Source: Acarospora socialis (taxonomy: Eukaryota; Ascomycota; Lecanoromycetes; Acarosporales; Acarosporaceae). From it: a stretch of DNA of 64,000 nucleotides. Below are positions 35,262 through 47,739 of the stretch, one piece after another. The notes beneath the pieces were generated by a model. It made no database searches, was not told where the DNA came from, and saw nothing but the letters and a program-made list of their open reading frames with translations. Location of the stretch: the NCBI GenBank assembly GCA_025617375.2, contig JAMYGW020000001.1:496001-560000 (forward strand), read 5' to 3'. The position numbers were made by a program, and so were the translations under genes. The first letter of the stretch is position 1. Each line of letters begins with the position of its first letter.

Positions 35262-37668
35262 TCATGTGCTCAATGCACTTTATCATCACTATTTTCATCT
35301 TTTGATTGATGCTTTGCTGCTTGATTCTTTTGATTCTGATCACTTGAGACTTTATTTTCTTGTGCTTAATTGTTTTAAATCTGATTTCTTTGAGCTTGAT
35401 TCTCTTGAATTTGATTTTCTTGAGATCAATTTTTTTGAGTGTGATCTTGTTTAATTCAGCACTTTCTTACTTGACTCTTGCATATCTGATTCTGCTGTAC
35501 TTAATCTTTGTATACTTGACTCTTGTGTACTTAATTTTCTTGTGCTTGATCTACAGTCACTGATGCTGAAATATTGACTTGAGTGTCATGTTCTCTGATC
35601 AACTCTATTGAGAATATGTCTGCTTGAGTCTTTCCTATTTCTTGTTCACTATAGTGTCTTAAATGCTCAAACTCTTGAGAAGATGAAAGTTTCAGATCTG
35701 CTAGCTCTGCTTGACTTTGTCTCTGTAGTTCTTCTCTTTCTCTCTCTTCTTGTTTCTGACTTCTTAGTACAATATTTGTTCTTTGCTGCTGCTTCTGTTC
35801 TTTGAGCACAATAGTGTTTCATGCAAGCTTTTGAAGTTGCTCTTGTTCTCTGACTTGCTCTTGTCTTTGCTCTTGTTCTTTGAGTACACTTGTGTCTGAG
35901 ATCAGTTTCTGTCATTGTTGCTCTTGTCTTTGCTCTTGTCTTTTTAGTGTGTTCATGTCAAATATAAGCTTTTGCTGTTGTTGCTCTTGTCTTTGCTCTT
36001 GTTCTTTGAGTATACTTGCATCTGAGATCAGTTTCTGTCATTGTTGTTCTTGTCTTTGCTCTTGTCTTTTTAGTGTGTTCATGTCAGATATAAACTTTTG
36101 CTGTTGTTGCTCTTGTCTTTGCTTTTGTCTTTTTAGTGTGTTCATGTCAGATATAAGCTTCTGCTGTTGTTGCTCTTGTCTTTACTCTTGTTCTTTGAGT
36201 ACACTTGCATCTGAGATCAGTTTCTGTTGTTGTTGCTCTTGTCTTTATTTTTGTCTTTTTAATGTGTTTGTGTCAGATATAAGCTTTTGCTTTCAGTGTT
36301 TCTGCTTTTGTTTCTTCTTTTCTAGTATGCTTATATCAGATATAAGTTTTTGCTGCTGTTGTTTCTGCTCTTGCTTCTTGTTCTTTAGTGCACTTGCATT
36401 GAGTATGAGTCTTTAATGTTGTTGTTCTTGCTCTAGCTCTTGCTTTGTCAATGCATTTGTGTTTAACATGAACTTTCTTTGTTGTTGTTCTTGCTTTTGC
36501 TTCTTATTCTTCAGTGCACTTGTATTGAGTATGAACATTTATTGTTGTTGTTTTTGCTCTTGCTCTTGTTCTTTTAGTATGCTTACATTGAATGTGAATC
36601 TCTGCTGTTGTTGTTTCTGCTTTAGCTCTTGCTTTTTCAGTGCATTTGTGTTTGACATGAGCATTTTTTGTTGTTGTATTTGCATAATTCTTTTCTGTAT
36701 GAAAATATCTTGTTTTTACAATGAAAATCTCTGTTCTTCATTATCTTACACTGTCTTATCTTTTATTTGATTGCACTCTTGCATCTGAATTTGTTGTAAT
36801 GAGTAAATTGATTGAGCTGAATAAGAAGTTGAAGATAATAAACTTTCTGTCACTGAAATAAGATGTTTCAACAGATTAAAATTGATCATTGTTCTGACAG
36901 TGTTGACTGATTCTGATATCTCAAGATATTTTAAGTATATGAATCTTAATCAAAAGAAAGACATGATTTTCTCTCTCTGTTTGTCTCTATCATCATGTAA
37001 ATGACTTATATACAGATATTTATGATTCTCTTTGTAATTCTGAATATATAATATTTCATATTTCTTCTTTCTTGCTTGTTCTGAACTGTCTGTGATGAGT
37101 AAAGATCTATTGCTTTCTGTTATTATCATTGAATCTTTAAACTTCAAATATTACTTTAGAGCAGTAATCTCAGAAGACTCAAATCTCAACTGAGTGATGA
37201 GATCAGTCATCTCACACAACTTTGTAATATCTATCATGATTCTTGACTTTGTCAGAAGATCTTTCTCACTGAATTTCTTGAGAATTTCATGATAGTATTG
37301 CATAGCAAAAGTGTGTAATTGTCAATATTTCAGATCTTTTTGATCAGTAAAACCTGCTGAGACAAAAATAAAGATAAACTTCATTTTCTGCACTGAAGCT
37401 GAGTTCATCATCTGATTTGCACTGCTATAGATCTGCTTTATAACTGTGAATAGAATGTTGTGAAAATCTAAAGATATCAGTCACTTCAGACAATCTGTAC
37501 AGATGTTAAAGTATTTAAAGTTCTTGAAGAAGATGAACAGAGAAGATATCAGATCATGAATGACTTGCAATTTAATTCAGATTTCTTCACATTCTTGTTG
37601 ACTGAAAGAGCAGAAGACATTCTCATTTAGTATTTTATTATGTAAGATCTTTGTATCTAATGTCAATA
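35262..37668 (-). pseudogene. Decayed gene with Gln-rich coiled-coil repeats, possibly DUF3723-type
   Basis: One minus frame is readable for about 2.4 kb with scattered mutation-type stops. N-terminal part (37,660-36,780): AMQYYHEILKKFSEKDLLTK, RFESSEITALK, YLKFKDSMIITESNRSLLIT, YIQNYKENHKYLYISHLHDD. Middle (36,710-35,830): about 13 Gln-rich 21-residue repeats. C-terminal part: RSQKQEEREREELQRQSQAE and a QENQIQENQAQRNQ pentapeptide-like tail. The N-terminal text reminds me of fungal DUF3723 proteins, but I am unsure. The frame is the same before, within and after the repeats, which supports a single gene. The Cys/Ser-rich plus-strand ORFs over the repeats are antisense shadows. Confidence 0.5.
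35892..36710 (-). repeat. 63-bp tandem repeat coding a 21-residue Gln-rich heptad array
   Basis: Thirteen units start at 35,892 and recur every 63 bp (35,955, 36,018, 36,081, 36,144, 36,207 and so on to 36,648), with a partial unit beyond. The coded unit is of the form QEQQQQKLISDMNTLKRQKQ plus one residue: three heptads. Two subtypes, with LKEQ...ISDAS/T and LKRQ...ISDMN, partly alternate, suggesting duplication of a 126-bp pair. Indels are absent, so the reading frame was under constraint until recently. Confidence 0.8.
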
Positions 37669-38790
37669 CTCATGATGTAATGAGCTTTAATGTCTTCATC
37701 ATGACTTAATTTACTCTTCTCATCATAATCTTGTCATACTGAAGCAGATCAAATCAGATCTTCTTAATATAATGAAGATAATGAAGAATCTTCTGACAAT
37801 CAATCAGCATATAAAGAAGATCAGTAAAAGTGTTCTTATTTCATCACATTTAAAGACAAACATTTTATGCAGTGTACTGATTCTCATATCTCTCATGAGT
37901 TCAAGTATATTCAATAAAGAATTAAACACACTGATGAAGTACTTATGCTATAGAAGTTGCTTCAGATTTGCAGTTTTATATTTGAACAAATAAGTTTATC
38001 ATCACATTTTTAAGTTGAGTTGATTTTGAAAGTGATATTCATGTATCTTTTGATAAATTTCATCATCAGACAATTTAACTTCATTTGCATACTCTTTAGT
38101 CAAGAGTGTTTTCAGCTCACTACTGATATCTAAATCTTTAATCAGCAAGTGTGAAGTAAAGAAATGTTATTATATCTGTGAGATAAAAATCTACTGTTTA
38201 TCATTTATTTAATGATGATAGAAATTGTTTTGCTGTCTGAATTCTATGTTGTTCATGTAAGCACTTGAGCTGATAGCTCACTCAAAAGTTTAACTTCAGA
38301 TATTCATGTTGTGAATTTGTTAACAATACACTCTTCAAAATCTTAGAAATTCATAATACAGAATTAAAATTCTGCTGATTGATTAAAACAGAAATTTGAT
38401 TGTGTATATTAAGTCAACAACAGTCTTTTTAAAAATGTAAGATAAAATTCTGAACTATCTTGCTGTTAAGCTTTCTGAAGTTATTCAATTGAAAATGAAG
38501 TCATTTAAGTTTAATGTGAGCTGTTTTCTTGTATTTGATGCTTTTTTCTTCTTCATTCTTTAACTCTTTCTTCAAAGTCTGAGTCAACTGCATATCAAAT
38601 GAATTTGATGATATTAGATGAAAAAGAAACACTTTGATATTTTGAATTGAATAGTCTGCTCATTTATCTTTAGTATTTTCTTTCAGAACTGAGAATAGAG
38701 TGAGTGAGTCAGTATTAAATCAAGAGATAACATGCAATACTAGATCTTCTGAGAGAGCAGACTCAGAAGATCTTTTCTAAAAGAATCAGA
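37669..38790. other. AT-rich DNA, no gene assigned
   Basis: Probably includes the decayed 5' part of the minus-strand gene at 35,262-37,668, because minus-strand text remains protein-like to about 37,900, but no start is identifiable. Nothing is recognised between 38,000 and 38,790. Confidence 0.35.
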
Positions 38791-38795
38791 AATAA

Positions 38796-39140
38796 AGTGC
38801 AGAACTGAAGCAGACTGCTAAAACTGAAAAGCAGAGTGCTAAAACTGAAGCAGAGTGCAGAACTAAAGCAGACTGCTAAAACTGAAGCAGAGTGCAGAAC
38901 TGAAGCAGACTGCTAAAACTGAAAAGCAGAGTGTCAAAACTGAAGCAGAGTGCAGAACTGAACCAGAGTACAGAACTGAAGCAGACTGCTAAAACTGAAA
39001 AGCAGAGTATCAAAACTGAAGCAAAGTGCAGAACTGAAGCAGACTGCTAAAACTGAAAAGCAGAGTGTCAAAACTGAAGTAAAGTGCAAAACTGAAGCAG
39101 ACTGCCAAAACTGAGAAGCAAAGTGTTAAAACTAGAGCAG
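38796..39140. repeat. Minisatellite of AAAACTGAAGCAGAGTGC-type units
   Basis: About 17 to 18 head-to-tail units of 17-21 bp, all variants of (A)AACTGAAGCAGASTGC. They are organised into ~57-bp triplets in which CAGACTGCTAAAACTGAAAA recurs at roughly regular intervals. The array lies just upstream of a TATA-like box at about 39,313 and may be part of an LTR or promoter. Confidence 0.7.
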
Positions 39141-39178
39141 AAAGTCAAAGTCAAATGAGAGTGAAGATGAAACAGAAT

Positions 39179-39470
39179 GTTAGAATGTCAGAATCACAGA
39201 TAGTGCATCACTTCATTCAACTTATCTTGCACTTCATTTCACTTCATACTCTCATCAACACTTAGTGCAAAAAACACACCAATGCACCTTCACTTACCTG
39301 ACCCTGCAGAGATATAAATAGAAGATTATATTCACACAATGTTGTGTTCTTTTCTTAGTCTTAATCTTTGGTTTTTAAATAGTTATCTGTTGACTTAGAA
39401 ATCAAGATTTTTCTCTGAACCTCTCAGCTCTTTGAACTTCACATAGCAAGCAAATGTTCAGAGTGTTATA
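39179..39470 (+). repeat. Possible solo LTR or promoter segment
   Basis: Begins TGTTAGAATGTCAG, has GATATAAATAG at about 39,311, a CT-rich segment and, near 39,460, GAGTGTTATAAC resembling a degraded inverted end. 39,285-39,345 keeps several CC pairs unlike the surroundings. No second copy or target duplication was found, so the call is weak. Confidence 0.25.
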
Positions 39471-39849
39471 ACTGAAGCTGCAAGTACTATCATTGTTGCT
39501 GATATGTAAGGTGAATTTGAGATAGTACTGTGACTGCATAACATTATAAAGTTTAAAGTTTACACTATCAGAAACTCATTTGAATAATCAAAGATTATAA
39601 TTCTTCTCAGATGTTCATTCTGCTGATAGATGCTCAGAAACAAGAAAAGTGAAGAATTGTTGAATCACTTCTCATTCATGTGTCACCAGAAAGTTTATTC
39701 AACTCTGAGACTATATCATGTTTTAGTGTGTGCATACTGCAGATCAAATTCTGCAGAAAAACTTGTCAAAAATTCACTTTCAAGATCTATTCTCTTTCTT
39801 GTATGTCAGTAAGCACTGCTTATTCAGATTTGATTATCAGCTCTGTTTA

Positions 39850-41982
39850 TTTATGATTGAGTAAGTTTGTTCAGTCTTACTTAAATACTCATCATTGTCA
39901 TTGCTGAACTCAGAATTGCTGTTGCTCAAACTGTCATTGTCATCACTGTTTGAAAACTCACTTCTTTATGATGCAAGAGTTTCAACATCAACAGTGCTGT
40001 CATTCTGAGATCAAATACACATCACATCAATATGATTGCAGTCTGTCTCTGCAGCAGTTGACAGAGTTGCTTTATTAAATGAGAACTGAGATGATGTATA
40101 TTGACTGAAGTCAGTCAAGAAAAACAAATGTTGTTTTATTAACTTGATGATGAAGTCATCAATCTTTGTTAAATGATCAATGCTCTCAATGAGTTGAATA
40201 AACTGATTGAACAAAACTTCTCATTCATCACAACTGTTTCAAATGACTGCTGCAAAGAAGCAGCAGTATAAGAAGTGAAAATAAAATATAATTTTGATCA
40301 GAATCAGTAAAATATCACTAGATGATGAGTTGTTACAGTTAAACAACAAATCTGATTCATTACATGTGATGCATCAGACATCAGCAAAAATAATTGAATC
40401 TTGATGTTAAAGACTGCAGCAATTCTTGAATTGTGATCATGAGAAGAATGTGACTTTGAAGAGTGTCAATAAAATTTGAAAAATATTCTACTTTGACAGA
40501 TAGATCTCTGCTGAAAATAATGCTTATATTTTTTCTGTGCTGAGTTTACATCAAATAAGAATGATTGTTTCTGCTTAAGAAAATATGATCTTTTATCTTT
40601 TTTATCTGACTTGATGTGAATGCTGTTAAACTCATTGTTGCTGCAATTATTGTTATGACTGTCTTGCACATCTTGATCTGAATTTACAGATAAATCATAA
40701 GAGAAAAGCAGTCTCTGTTGCTTGATCAGCTTTGTGTTTTTATTCATTTTTTGAAGTAAATAGTAACTAGATATCTTAATCATCAGTGCTGCTTCAGCAC
40801 TATTTGTTTTTCATTGTGATCATACATCATCAATCTTTTCTTACTTCTTCTTCTCATCACTGCTGCAGCTTATCTTCTGCTTTTTATTCTTTTGTTATTT
40901 GTTTTTATGAAAGACATGAATATTAAGTGAAAGACAAGTCTGCTTGTGTTTGTCTACTGCACTTCAATTGATATGAAGATCATTTTTTTGACTCAGCTGA
41001 TTCAATGATGATGATTTGAAGTGATGTGAAGACTGATTGCATGAAGAAGTGATATGAGATGTTGTAAACTCAAATCTGACACAATTCATGAATTGATCTT
41101 CTGCATCAATGCAGTTGTATAATAGTTTACTTAAGAAACATAAAGAATCATAAAATTGCATGAGATTGAATGTTGCAGCATCTTGTTCACTATGTTACAA
41201 GTGCTGAGCAGTTTTAATATTGTGACATTCTTCAAAACTAGTGAACATCAAAGTTCTGAAGTCAAAGATGATCTCTGAACTATCAAAAGAAACATTATCT
41301 GACTCTGCACTCTGAGCATGCTGACTGTCACAATTAATGTTGATTTCATAGTTGTTTGAATCACCATCTCTCAAAACAATTGAATCATCTATACAGAATC
41401 TAAAATTAAAGTTTGTTTCATGATGAACAGTAACAAGCACACTCATCTTGACTCTTGTCTAAACTGTTGCTTGAGACTAATTCACTATGACTGATGAAGA
41501 ATTTTCTCTTGCTCAAAGTCATCTTCTTAAAGTCTCTGTGTGTATTGTTTGTGCTGTCATTTTTTGTTAAAAAGCTCTACTCTTGAAGTGTGTTATTTAG
41601 AATATTCTTAATTGTTGAGAAGTTATAGTTGTCATCATTATTGTCATTATCATTGCTGTCACAGATAACATCAATCTCTGCTGAAAATTTGCAACAGTTA
41701 ATTTTAATTTCTGCAGTCAAGATTCAGATTTCAGAATATATCTTAAACACAAGCTTTGTCACTTTTCATATCATGAGCTGCTGCTGCTGCTGACAATTGA
41801 ATGCTTTCAAGTACTTCTCTGTTGAGCTTGCTGCTCTGATTTTTGTCATGAATGCTGAAAGACTTAAAATGTAATTTTTTATGAGCTGTTGTGTGCTTCT
41901 TGAGATGTGAAGTTGTTGAGACATAAGTATATGATATGAGATCAAATGTCATGTTGTGTGTGAAAACAGTTGAAAATGTCAA
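39850..41982 (-). pseudogene. Decayed minus-strand coding DNA, unidentified
   Basis: Successive minus-strand frames are open and share composition: 41,982-41,743 (THNMTFDLISYTYVSTTSHL, ending in an Ala run), 41,446-41,195 (HHETNFNFRFCIDDSIVLRD then Asp/Ser-rich), 40,783-40,466 (Lys/Gln/Ser-rich) and 40,214-40,011. They lack Gly and Pro as elsewhere. Frame changes between segments may be introns. No known domain was found. 39,471-39,849 has only a short plus-strand frame (39,630-39,812) of no known family. Confidence 0.3.
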
Positions 41983-43469
41983 AAAGAAACAAAATTGTGA
42001 TTACAGTGAAATATGAACACAATATGAATAAAATGAGAAGAGAGAGAATTCAATGACTGTATTATATGCTCATTCTGTTCTGTTCTTCTATCATATTTTA
42101 CTCTGTGATCTGCTGTTCACTTGCTGCTGTGTTATTATCTCTTTGACACTTTCTTTACTTCACAAATTTCTCATTATTAATGCTTTCTGTCTCACAGAGA
42201 GCTTCATTACAGCTGATTAAACTCTGAAACTGTGTTTTCTGTGCTCTCATACTGAAATATTTTCTTTTGTGACAAGTATCTTCATTTTGCTGTGCATTAC
42301 AATTGGTTGATTACAGTATCATTGCTCAATTATTATTTTGAACAATGCACTCATTTGCTCTCTGTATCACTTTTCTCATTTCTTGAGACTTTGATTAATC
42401 TGCAAGCAGTTAGTGTCATTTGTCAGAGAAGAAAGTTGTTGTGATCACTAAAATGAATGACTTTCTATACAAAATTGAATGATGATCAGAGATATATGTA
42501 TACAGCAGTTTAGAAAAGACTTGACTGTGTTTCAGCAACCAATTTGTCACAATGAGATTGCTGGTTAAAGTCTCTTTTGTACATCAATCAAAGAACACTG
42601 TAGTTTGAAGTACAGTTATGTTTTAGAGTAAGATGAAAGCTTTAGTATTGCTGAGTGTTTGTGTTCTTTATTATTTCATTTTGACAATCTGTATTCTCAA
42701 ACAATTCTGTAAAATATCAAAATATTTCTTCTAGAGCATAATATTCAGCTTATTTAATCTGATTGTTTCACACTCATAACTGTTTCATGAAAGAAGATCA
42801 TACTGCTTATCAGAACATAATTAACATAAAGATTCACAGCAAGAAGAAGACATTTAGTGCTGTTGATCTTTCTTTTAAATTCTCATCTTTATTCACATCT
42901 TCATCATTGCAATCTTTTTTCATTTCAAGAAAAGTCTCTAGATTAACTACATTACTTACATGACTATTATTTTTACAGTGCTTTCAAGATCTTCATGATG
43001 TTAATTTAAATGACTTTCATTCATTGAACACATTTCAACTTAGTATGCTCAGCATGAAAAGTCAAGACTTTACATCATTCATATAATATTCTTTCATAGC
43101 AATCTTCTCACTGATGTCATTCAATGTTGCAGTTGATTATTCATCACTTCACTTCAAATTCTCATTCTTGTTTTCTTCACATCAAAATTCTTAACTTTCT
43201 GACTTCTTTGATGACTCTGATGCACACATTTTATATGTATATTCTGCAATTTCTTTGAGCAATATTGTTGAACTATTTAATTACAAACAAGCTGTTAAGT
43301 CATCACTGTGCAAGAAGTGAAAGCAAGTAATGAAGAATGAGATACACTCTTTAAAGAAAAACTACACATAAAAGATGATTTCTGTGTCATTAAGTCAGCA
43401 TGTTCTTCAAGAATGTTAAATGTACAAGATTAAGTGTGATGCTCATGATCAAGTTAGTCACTATAAGAC

Positions 43470-44480
43470 TCATTGAGTAGTCAAAGACTACAAACAGCAA
43501 TTTGACATTGATTACAATTAAATCTTTGTGTCTGTCATTAAGTCACAAATTTACAAGACTCTCTTTGTTCTCATGACACATTATAATCTTGAAGCAAAGC
43601 AAATGAATATAACTACTGCATTTCTTTATGATTCTATTGATTAAATTATTTATGTGAAACTTTCTCATGAATATGAGCTGTCTGACATGATTGTCTTGCT
43701 TAATAAAACTTTATATGATTTAAAGAAGATCTTACATCTTTAATATAAGATCATACACAATCATCTTATCTTGCTTAACTTCAGTCATCTCAATTCTGAT
43801 CATAGTGTCTTCTTTTAAATTAATGATAATGTTATTATTGCTATCTATATTGATAATCTTCTTCTTATAGAAGAAGATAAGTCAGTCATTTAAGATATCA
43901 AAGTACATCTTACTAATATGTTCAAGATGTCAGATCTTAATTCTGTGTTTTATTATCTAAACATAAAGATCAAATGTGACTGTTCTGAGCATATTATTTG
44001 ACTTACTCAGACAGTCTATACTCTTAAAGTTCTTAAGATCTTTCAGCAGTCACAGATAGTTTTTGTTGACATTTGTATGAATTTTGATGCAATATTTATG
44101 AAGAAGTTCATCACTCAAACTGACATTATTATTATTCAGCACTATCAGAAAACAGTAAAATCACTGATGTATCTTATGTTACAAACATGTTCTGACATTG
44201 TCTTCACTATCTTTACTGTTAATCAGTTTGATCAGAATCTGAATGTCTCACACTACAATGCTGTCAAGCAAATCTTTAAATATCTTACTGACACTACAGA
44301 TCTTAAAGTCACATACAGCACTGTTAGCACTGATCTTATAGACTACACTAACACTGATTGAAATAATTGTCATAATACTCACAAATTTACAGAGACTTAT
44401 TTCTTTCTTCTTTATGAAGAACTCATTAGCTGATGTTTTAAGTGACAATAAACTGTCATTTTGTTCTTTATTGAGTCTGA
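43470..44480 (+). pseudogene. Copia-1 reverse transcriptase and RNase H remnant, copy B
   Basis: Plus-frame text follows the copia RT order: SKTTNSNLTLI-type KAR...GYKQ block near 43,482, then KQMNITTAFLYDSID and YVKLSHEYELSDMIVLLNKT and LYDLKK near 43,610-43,730. The catalytic YVDD box reads AIYIDNLLLIEEDKS near 43,838 (second Asp mutated to Asn). MSDLNSVFYYLNIKIKC follows near 43,929. RNase H has VKSLMYLMLQTCSDIVF (44,155-44,210) and YTNTD*NN near 44,345, matching the copia YxDADWA box. Stops are TAA and TGA at Gln, Trp and Arg positions. The 158-codon minus-strand ORF 44,248-44,724 is antisense. Confidence 0.8.
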
Positions 44481-44995
44481 GTATATGACTGAAACTCAGA
44501 CTACAAAGAAAGTCATATGACTTTGTCATTTTCTTATGAAAATTAATCTTTTTAATGATGATAATTCTATCATCATTCATGCTGACAATCATGATGCTAT
44601 GAATCTTGCTAGAAATTCTGAGTTTTACACTCACATTAAACACATCAATATTCAGTATCACTTTGTTCATAAAGCTGTTGATTAAGATCTTGTCAATTTT
44701 GAATTTATATCTTTCTCTGAGCAAGTCACTGACAATCTTATTAAATCTTTACTTGCTGTCAAGTTTTATTGCTTTCTTAGTTAGTTAGAACTTATGCTGA
44801 CAGTTTTATAAATTGATTTCATCTTTTGTGTCTTTGTTATAATATCTTTCTCTTCTATATCTTATTCTTACTTTATTATCTTGCTGTCAGATTTACTTCT
44901 TAGTAAAATTGAAGAATCTACACTGATTAGTGAATGAGTATCTAGATCATCTAAAATGTCTAAATCAGCTAAATTTAAGAAAAAGTGTTGAAATT

Positions 44996-45169
44996 AGAAG
45001 ACTTCTTAAAAGTTCAATTCTATTTGATCTAGTGTCAAATATCTGTGTCACAAGATGCTGTTTAGTTAGTGTACACATTATTGTTGTATGACTTAGTATT
45101 CTAGTTCTTAAGACAAGATAGAATTAAGATATTTAATAATTAAGCAATAAAATGTTCATTTTTTCAACA
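44996..45169 (+). repeat. 3' LTR of Copia-1 copy B
   Basis: Starts TGTTGAAATT and ends CAACA after TTTTT, 174 bp. A purine tract AAGAAAAAG (about 44,987-44,995) abuts it and can serve as the polypurine primer site. It aligns with 227-400 and with the copy C LTRs. Confidence 0.8.
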
Positions 45170-46857
45170 AAAGTTAATATTAGTGTTACAAAACTTAGTA
45201 TGACTGAATTAAAGTGCAAGTTAAAGTTAAAAAAGAAAATTCAATAAGTAACAGAACTGAAGAAGAAAAAAAAATTTAAAGAAAATTAAATTTAACAAGA
45301 AGATAAAAATATTTGTGAAAAAGTTGAATTTTTGATTTAAAAATAAAGCAGCAGCTTTTAAACATAAAACTTTTATAAAAGAAGATTAAACTCTTAATAA
45401 ATTTTCTTTCTTTTGAATCTGTTTTTATACTCAAAGAACAAAGTGAGTTATACATTAATATCATTTAAGTATAATATAATGCTTATTTTTAATGCTTATT
45501 GTTTAATGTCTATAATGCAGAAAAGATAACACTAGTAGAAATTGCATTTTTTTTATAATTAGAAGTTCTTAAATAGTATAACTTTTTAACACAAAATCAG
45601 CTCACACAACTCACTACTGATGTTATCTCAATAAAAAACTTTATGAATGTCATTTTTCTTGTTTTAAATGCTTTACAAAATAAGTCTTGATTTAAATTAT
45701 AATTACATTGATTAAATCTCACTAGTTTGGTCAAATTAATCAACTAAGTTATTATTAGCTTTTATTATTCACATCTTTCAGCTGTTACACTCACTTCAAC
45801 AAGAAAACAGTCTGTTTTCAAATGTCATACAAATTAATATAAAGGTGAAAACAATAAGTATAACTATAATGACTATAAAATGAAAAGTTTAAGTGAACAA
45901 CACATCAGTAATAGAAAAAATGAAAAGTATAAACTAAACTACAGTTATGCTCACAAGTAAGAACTTTTACTGTCATTTTAAATCATCATATTAACATTCT
46001 TAATATCAGTTTTTTATGCAGAGAATATTAGCTATTTTAATTCACATTCAAATGAGATTTACAGCAAGAACAATATTATTCAAACTGAAAAAAACATCTA
46101 CTATCAAGATGTTCACTTGTTTCTCAGTTAAACAAAGATCACAGCTATAATTAAGAGTTTTTATTTTATTTATATTAGTTTACACATATGTTTTTGTGAA
46201 GATGCTTAACAATAATATGTTGCTAAGCTTTTAAATCTACAATAAAATAACATACATGCTAATTTAGAACTAAATAACTGAATTAAAATTCTTACTTTTT
46301 ATTTTAAACAGTTTAAACAAATAACTTTAAACATTTTACTTTTCATGCATTATATTTTTAAAGACTTACAAAACAAAAAAAGTCTTACTTACTATGTTTA
46401 AATTATTGTTTAACATGAAAAGAACACTCAATTACTCACACTTAATCAATTAATTCTAGCTTGAAACAAGTTACACTCAGAACTTTAGTGAAATACTTTT
46501 AAGTCTTAAAATGAGACAAAAATAGCTAGTTTTATTGAGCAATTAAAAAACAAAAAGAATATATAAAAACAACTATTAGTATATTGACAGCTCTCATACT
46601 GATATAAAAAACAGTGATGTTATGAAGAATTATCTTGAGATTATAAATTACAATTGCACTGTTAAGACTTGTTATACAATTTCAGTACAAATGAACAATA
46701 GTTTCATTGCATTGAGTATTTGTTTAAAAACATCTTCAAAATAATCTTCAAAAATGCTTGAAATTGTTACTATAAAATGAAAAAAGATTATAATTTGAAA
46801 TAGCTCTGTTGTGACTCATTATACAAATTATATAATAATGACTAACAGTTAATTGCA
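45170..46857. other. Very AT-rich DNA, no gene
   Basis: TA-rich sequence with more TpA and less CpA than the flanking copia DNA. No frame longer than a few dozen codons shows protein-like composition. It resembles 60,400-64,000 in base pattern and is probably older, more completely mutated repeat DNA. Confidence 0.5.
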
Positions 46858-47732
46858 GTGAATATTGACAGAATGAGCAACAAAACAAGTCTTAAAATGA
46901 ATACTGAAATGAATTTTATTTTAAATATTGAAATAAATTCTTATCATCACATGAATCAGTTAATTTTACTGCATCAAACAAGACTCACAATACTTCATCT
47001 ACTCAGAAAAACTTTATTAAACTTAAGTCTTCACTTTCATAATCATCTTATGCTACAAATATCTTTTTCAACAATTTGTCTCAGTCTTATTATGATAATT
47101 CATCTTATTTGTGTAATTTATGCACAATGATCTTTTAGAACAGTAATGATCTTTATATACATATAATAGACTGACATGATATGAATACTCATGCACTTAG
47201 TGTTAAAGAAATTACTCAATAGACTTATTATGCAAATTATATAACTTAGTATGTCATTATCATTTTATAGTCTTCAGTGCATAACTACATCATTATTAAG
47301 ACTTTCTTATTTAGTTTTAATAATTAAAATGAACAAATGATTTGTTTAAATACTAAAAGCACAACTATTTTTATGAATCAAAATCTAGCTGTTAGAACTA
47401 ATGTCAAAATCATGTGAATATCTTTTATTACTGTGAAAGACATAATTGATAATTAAGTTCTAAATTAAATAGTAGATCTACTTATTATTGTATCAAGCAT
47501 CTTGTTGTTATTAACTAGACTCAAAACAATAGTCTATCTTGTGAACAATCTTTGCACTGAAGTTTTACTAGAAATAAATACTCTATCTAGAGCAGAGATT
47601 ATCATAGATCTGAAAAGAAAAACATTTACTATAGATCATAAGAATACTGATATAGTGTTCAAGCAGCCCAATAATTCTACTGAAATGCACATCACAATGA
47701 GGTCATCTATGCACAAAATTCTTTGTCAGTGA
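46858..47732 (+). pseudogene. Ty3/gypsy-like gag-protease fragment
   Basis: The clearest part is 47,500-47,732: LLTRLKTIVYLVNNLCTEVL then LEINTLSRAEIIIDLKRKTF. Gypsy aspartic proteases end with an ILGMDWL...IDxxxKTI segment, and this text fits that. 46,858-47,130 is open and His/Leu/Ser-rich but not diagnostic. No RT or LTR for this family is seen in the window, and the DNA becomes GC-balanced directly after it. Confidence 0.45.
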
Positions 47733-47739
47733 AGACTCA

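Larger units (their letters stand above)
42762..45169 (+). mobile_element. Copia-1 copy B, 5'-truncated Ty1/copia retrotransposon
   Basis: Homology to copies A and C starts near 42,762 (CACTCATAACTGTTTCATGA) and runs to the end of a 174-bp 3' LTR at 45,169, same orientation as copy A. It overlaps copy A by about 700 bp (2,880-3,596 of A), so A and B are not two halves of one element. gag, protease and most of integrase are missing. No target duplication can be tested, since the left end is internal. Confidence 0.8.

Noticed and set aside
35880-36770. Cys/Ser-rich plus-strand ORFs (178 and 103 codons) that look like secreted Cys-rich repeats
   Set aside because: They are the antisense of the Gln-rich minus-strand repeat (CAA/CAG/AAG read backwards gives Cys/Leu/Ser). 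The minus frame continues coherently outside the repeats; the plus frames do not.
38796-39140. Coding repeat
   Set aside because: Unit length varies between 17 and 21 bp and is not a multiple of three, so no frame is maintained.
44248-44724. 158-codon minus-strand ORF
   Set aside because: Antisense to Copia-1 RNase H; the sense strand carries the recognisable copia motifs.
227-45169. Copies A and B as the two halves of one copia element split by a 39-kb insertion
   Set aside because: They overlap by about 700 bp (2,880-3,596 and 42,770-43,470) and their outer flanks (ATTTT before A, AAAGT after B) do not form a target duplication.
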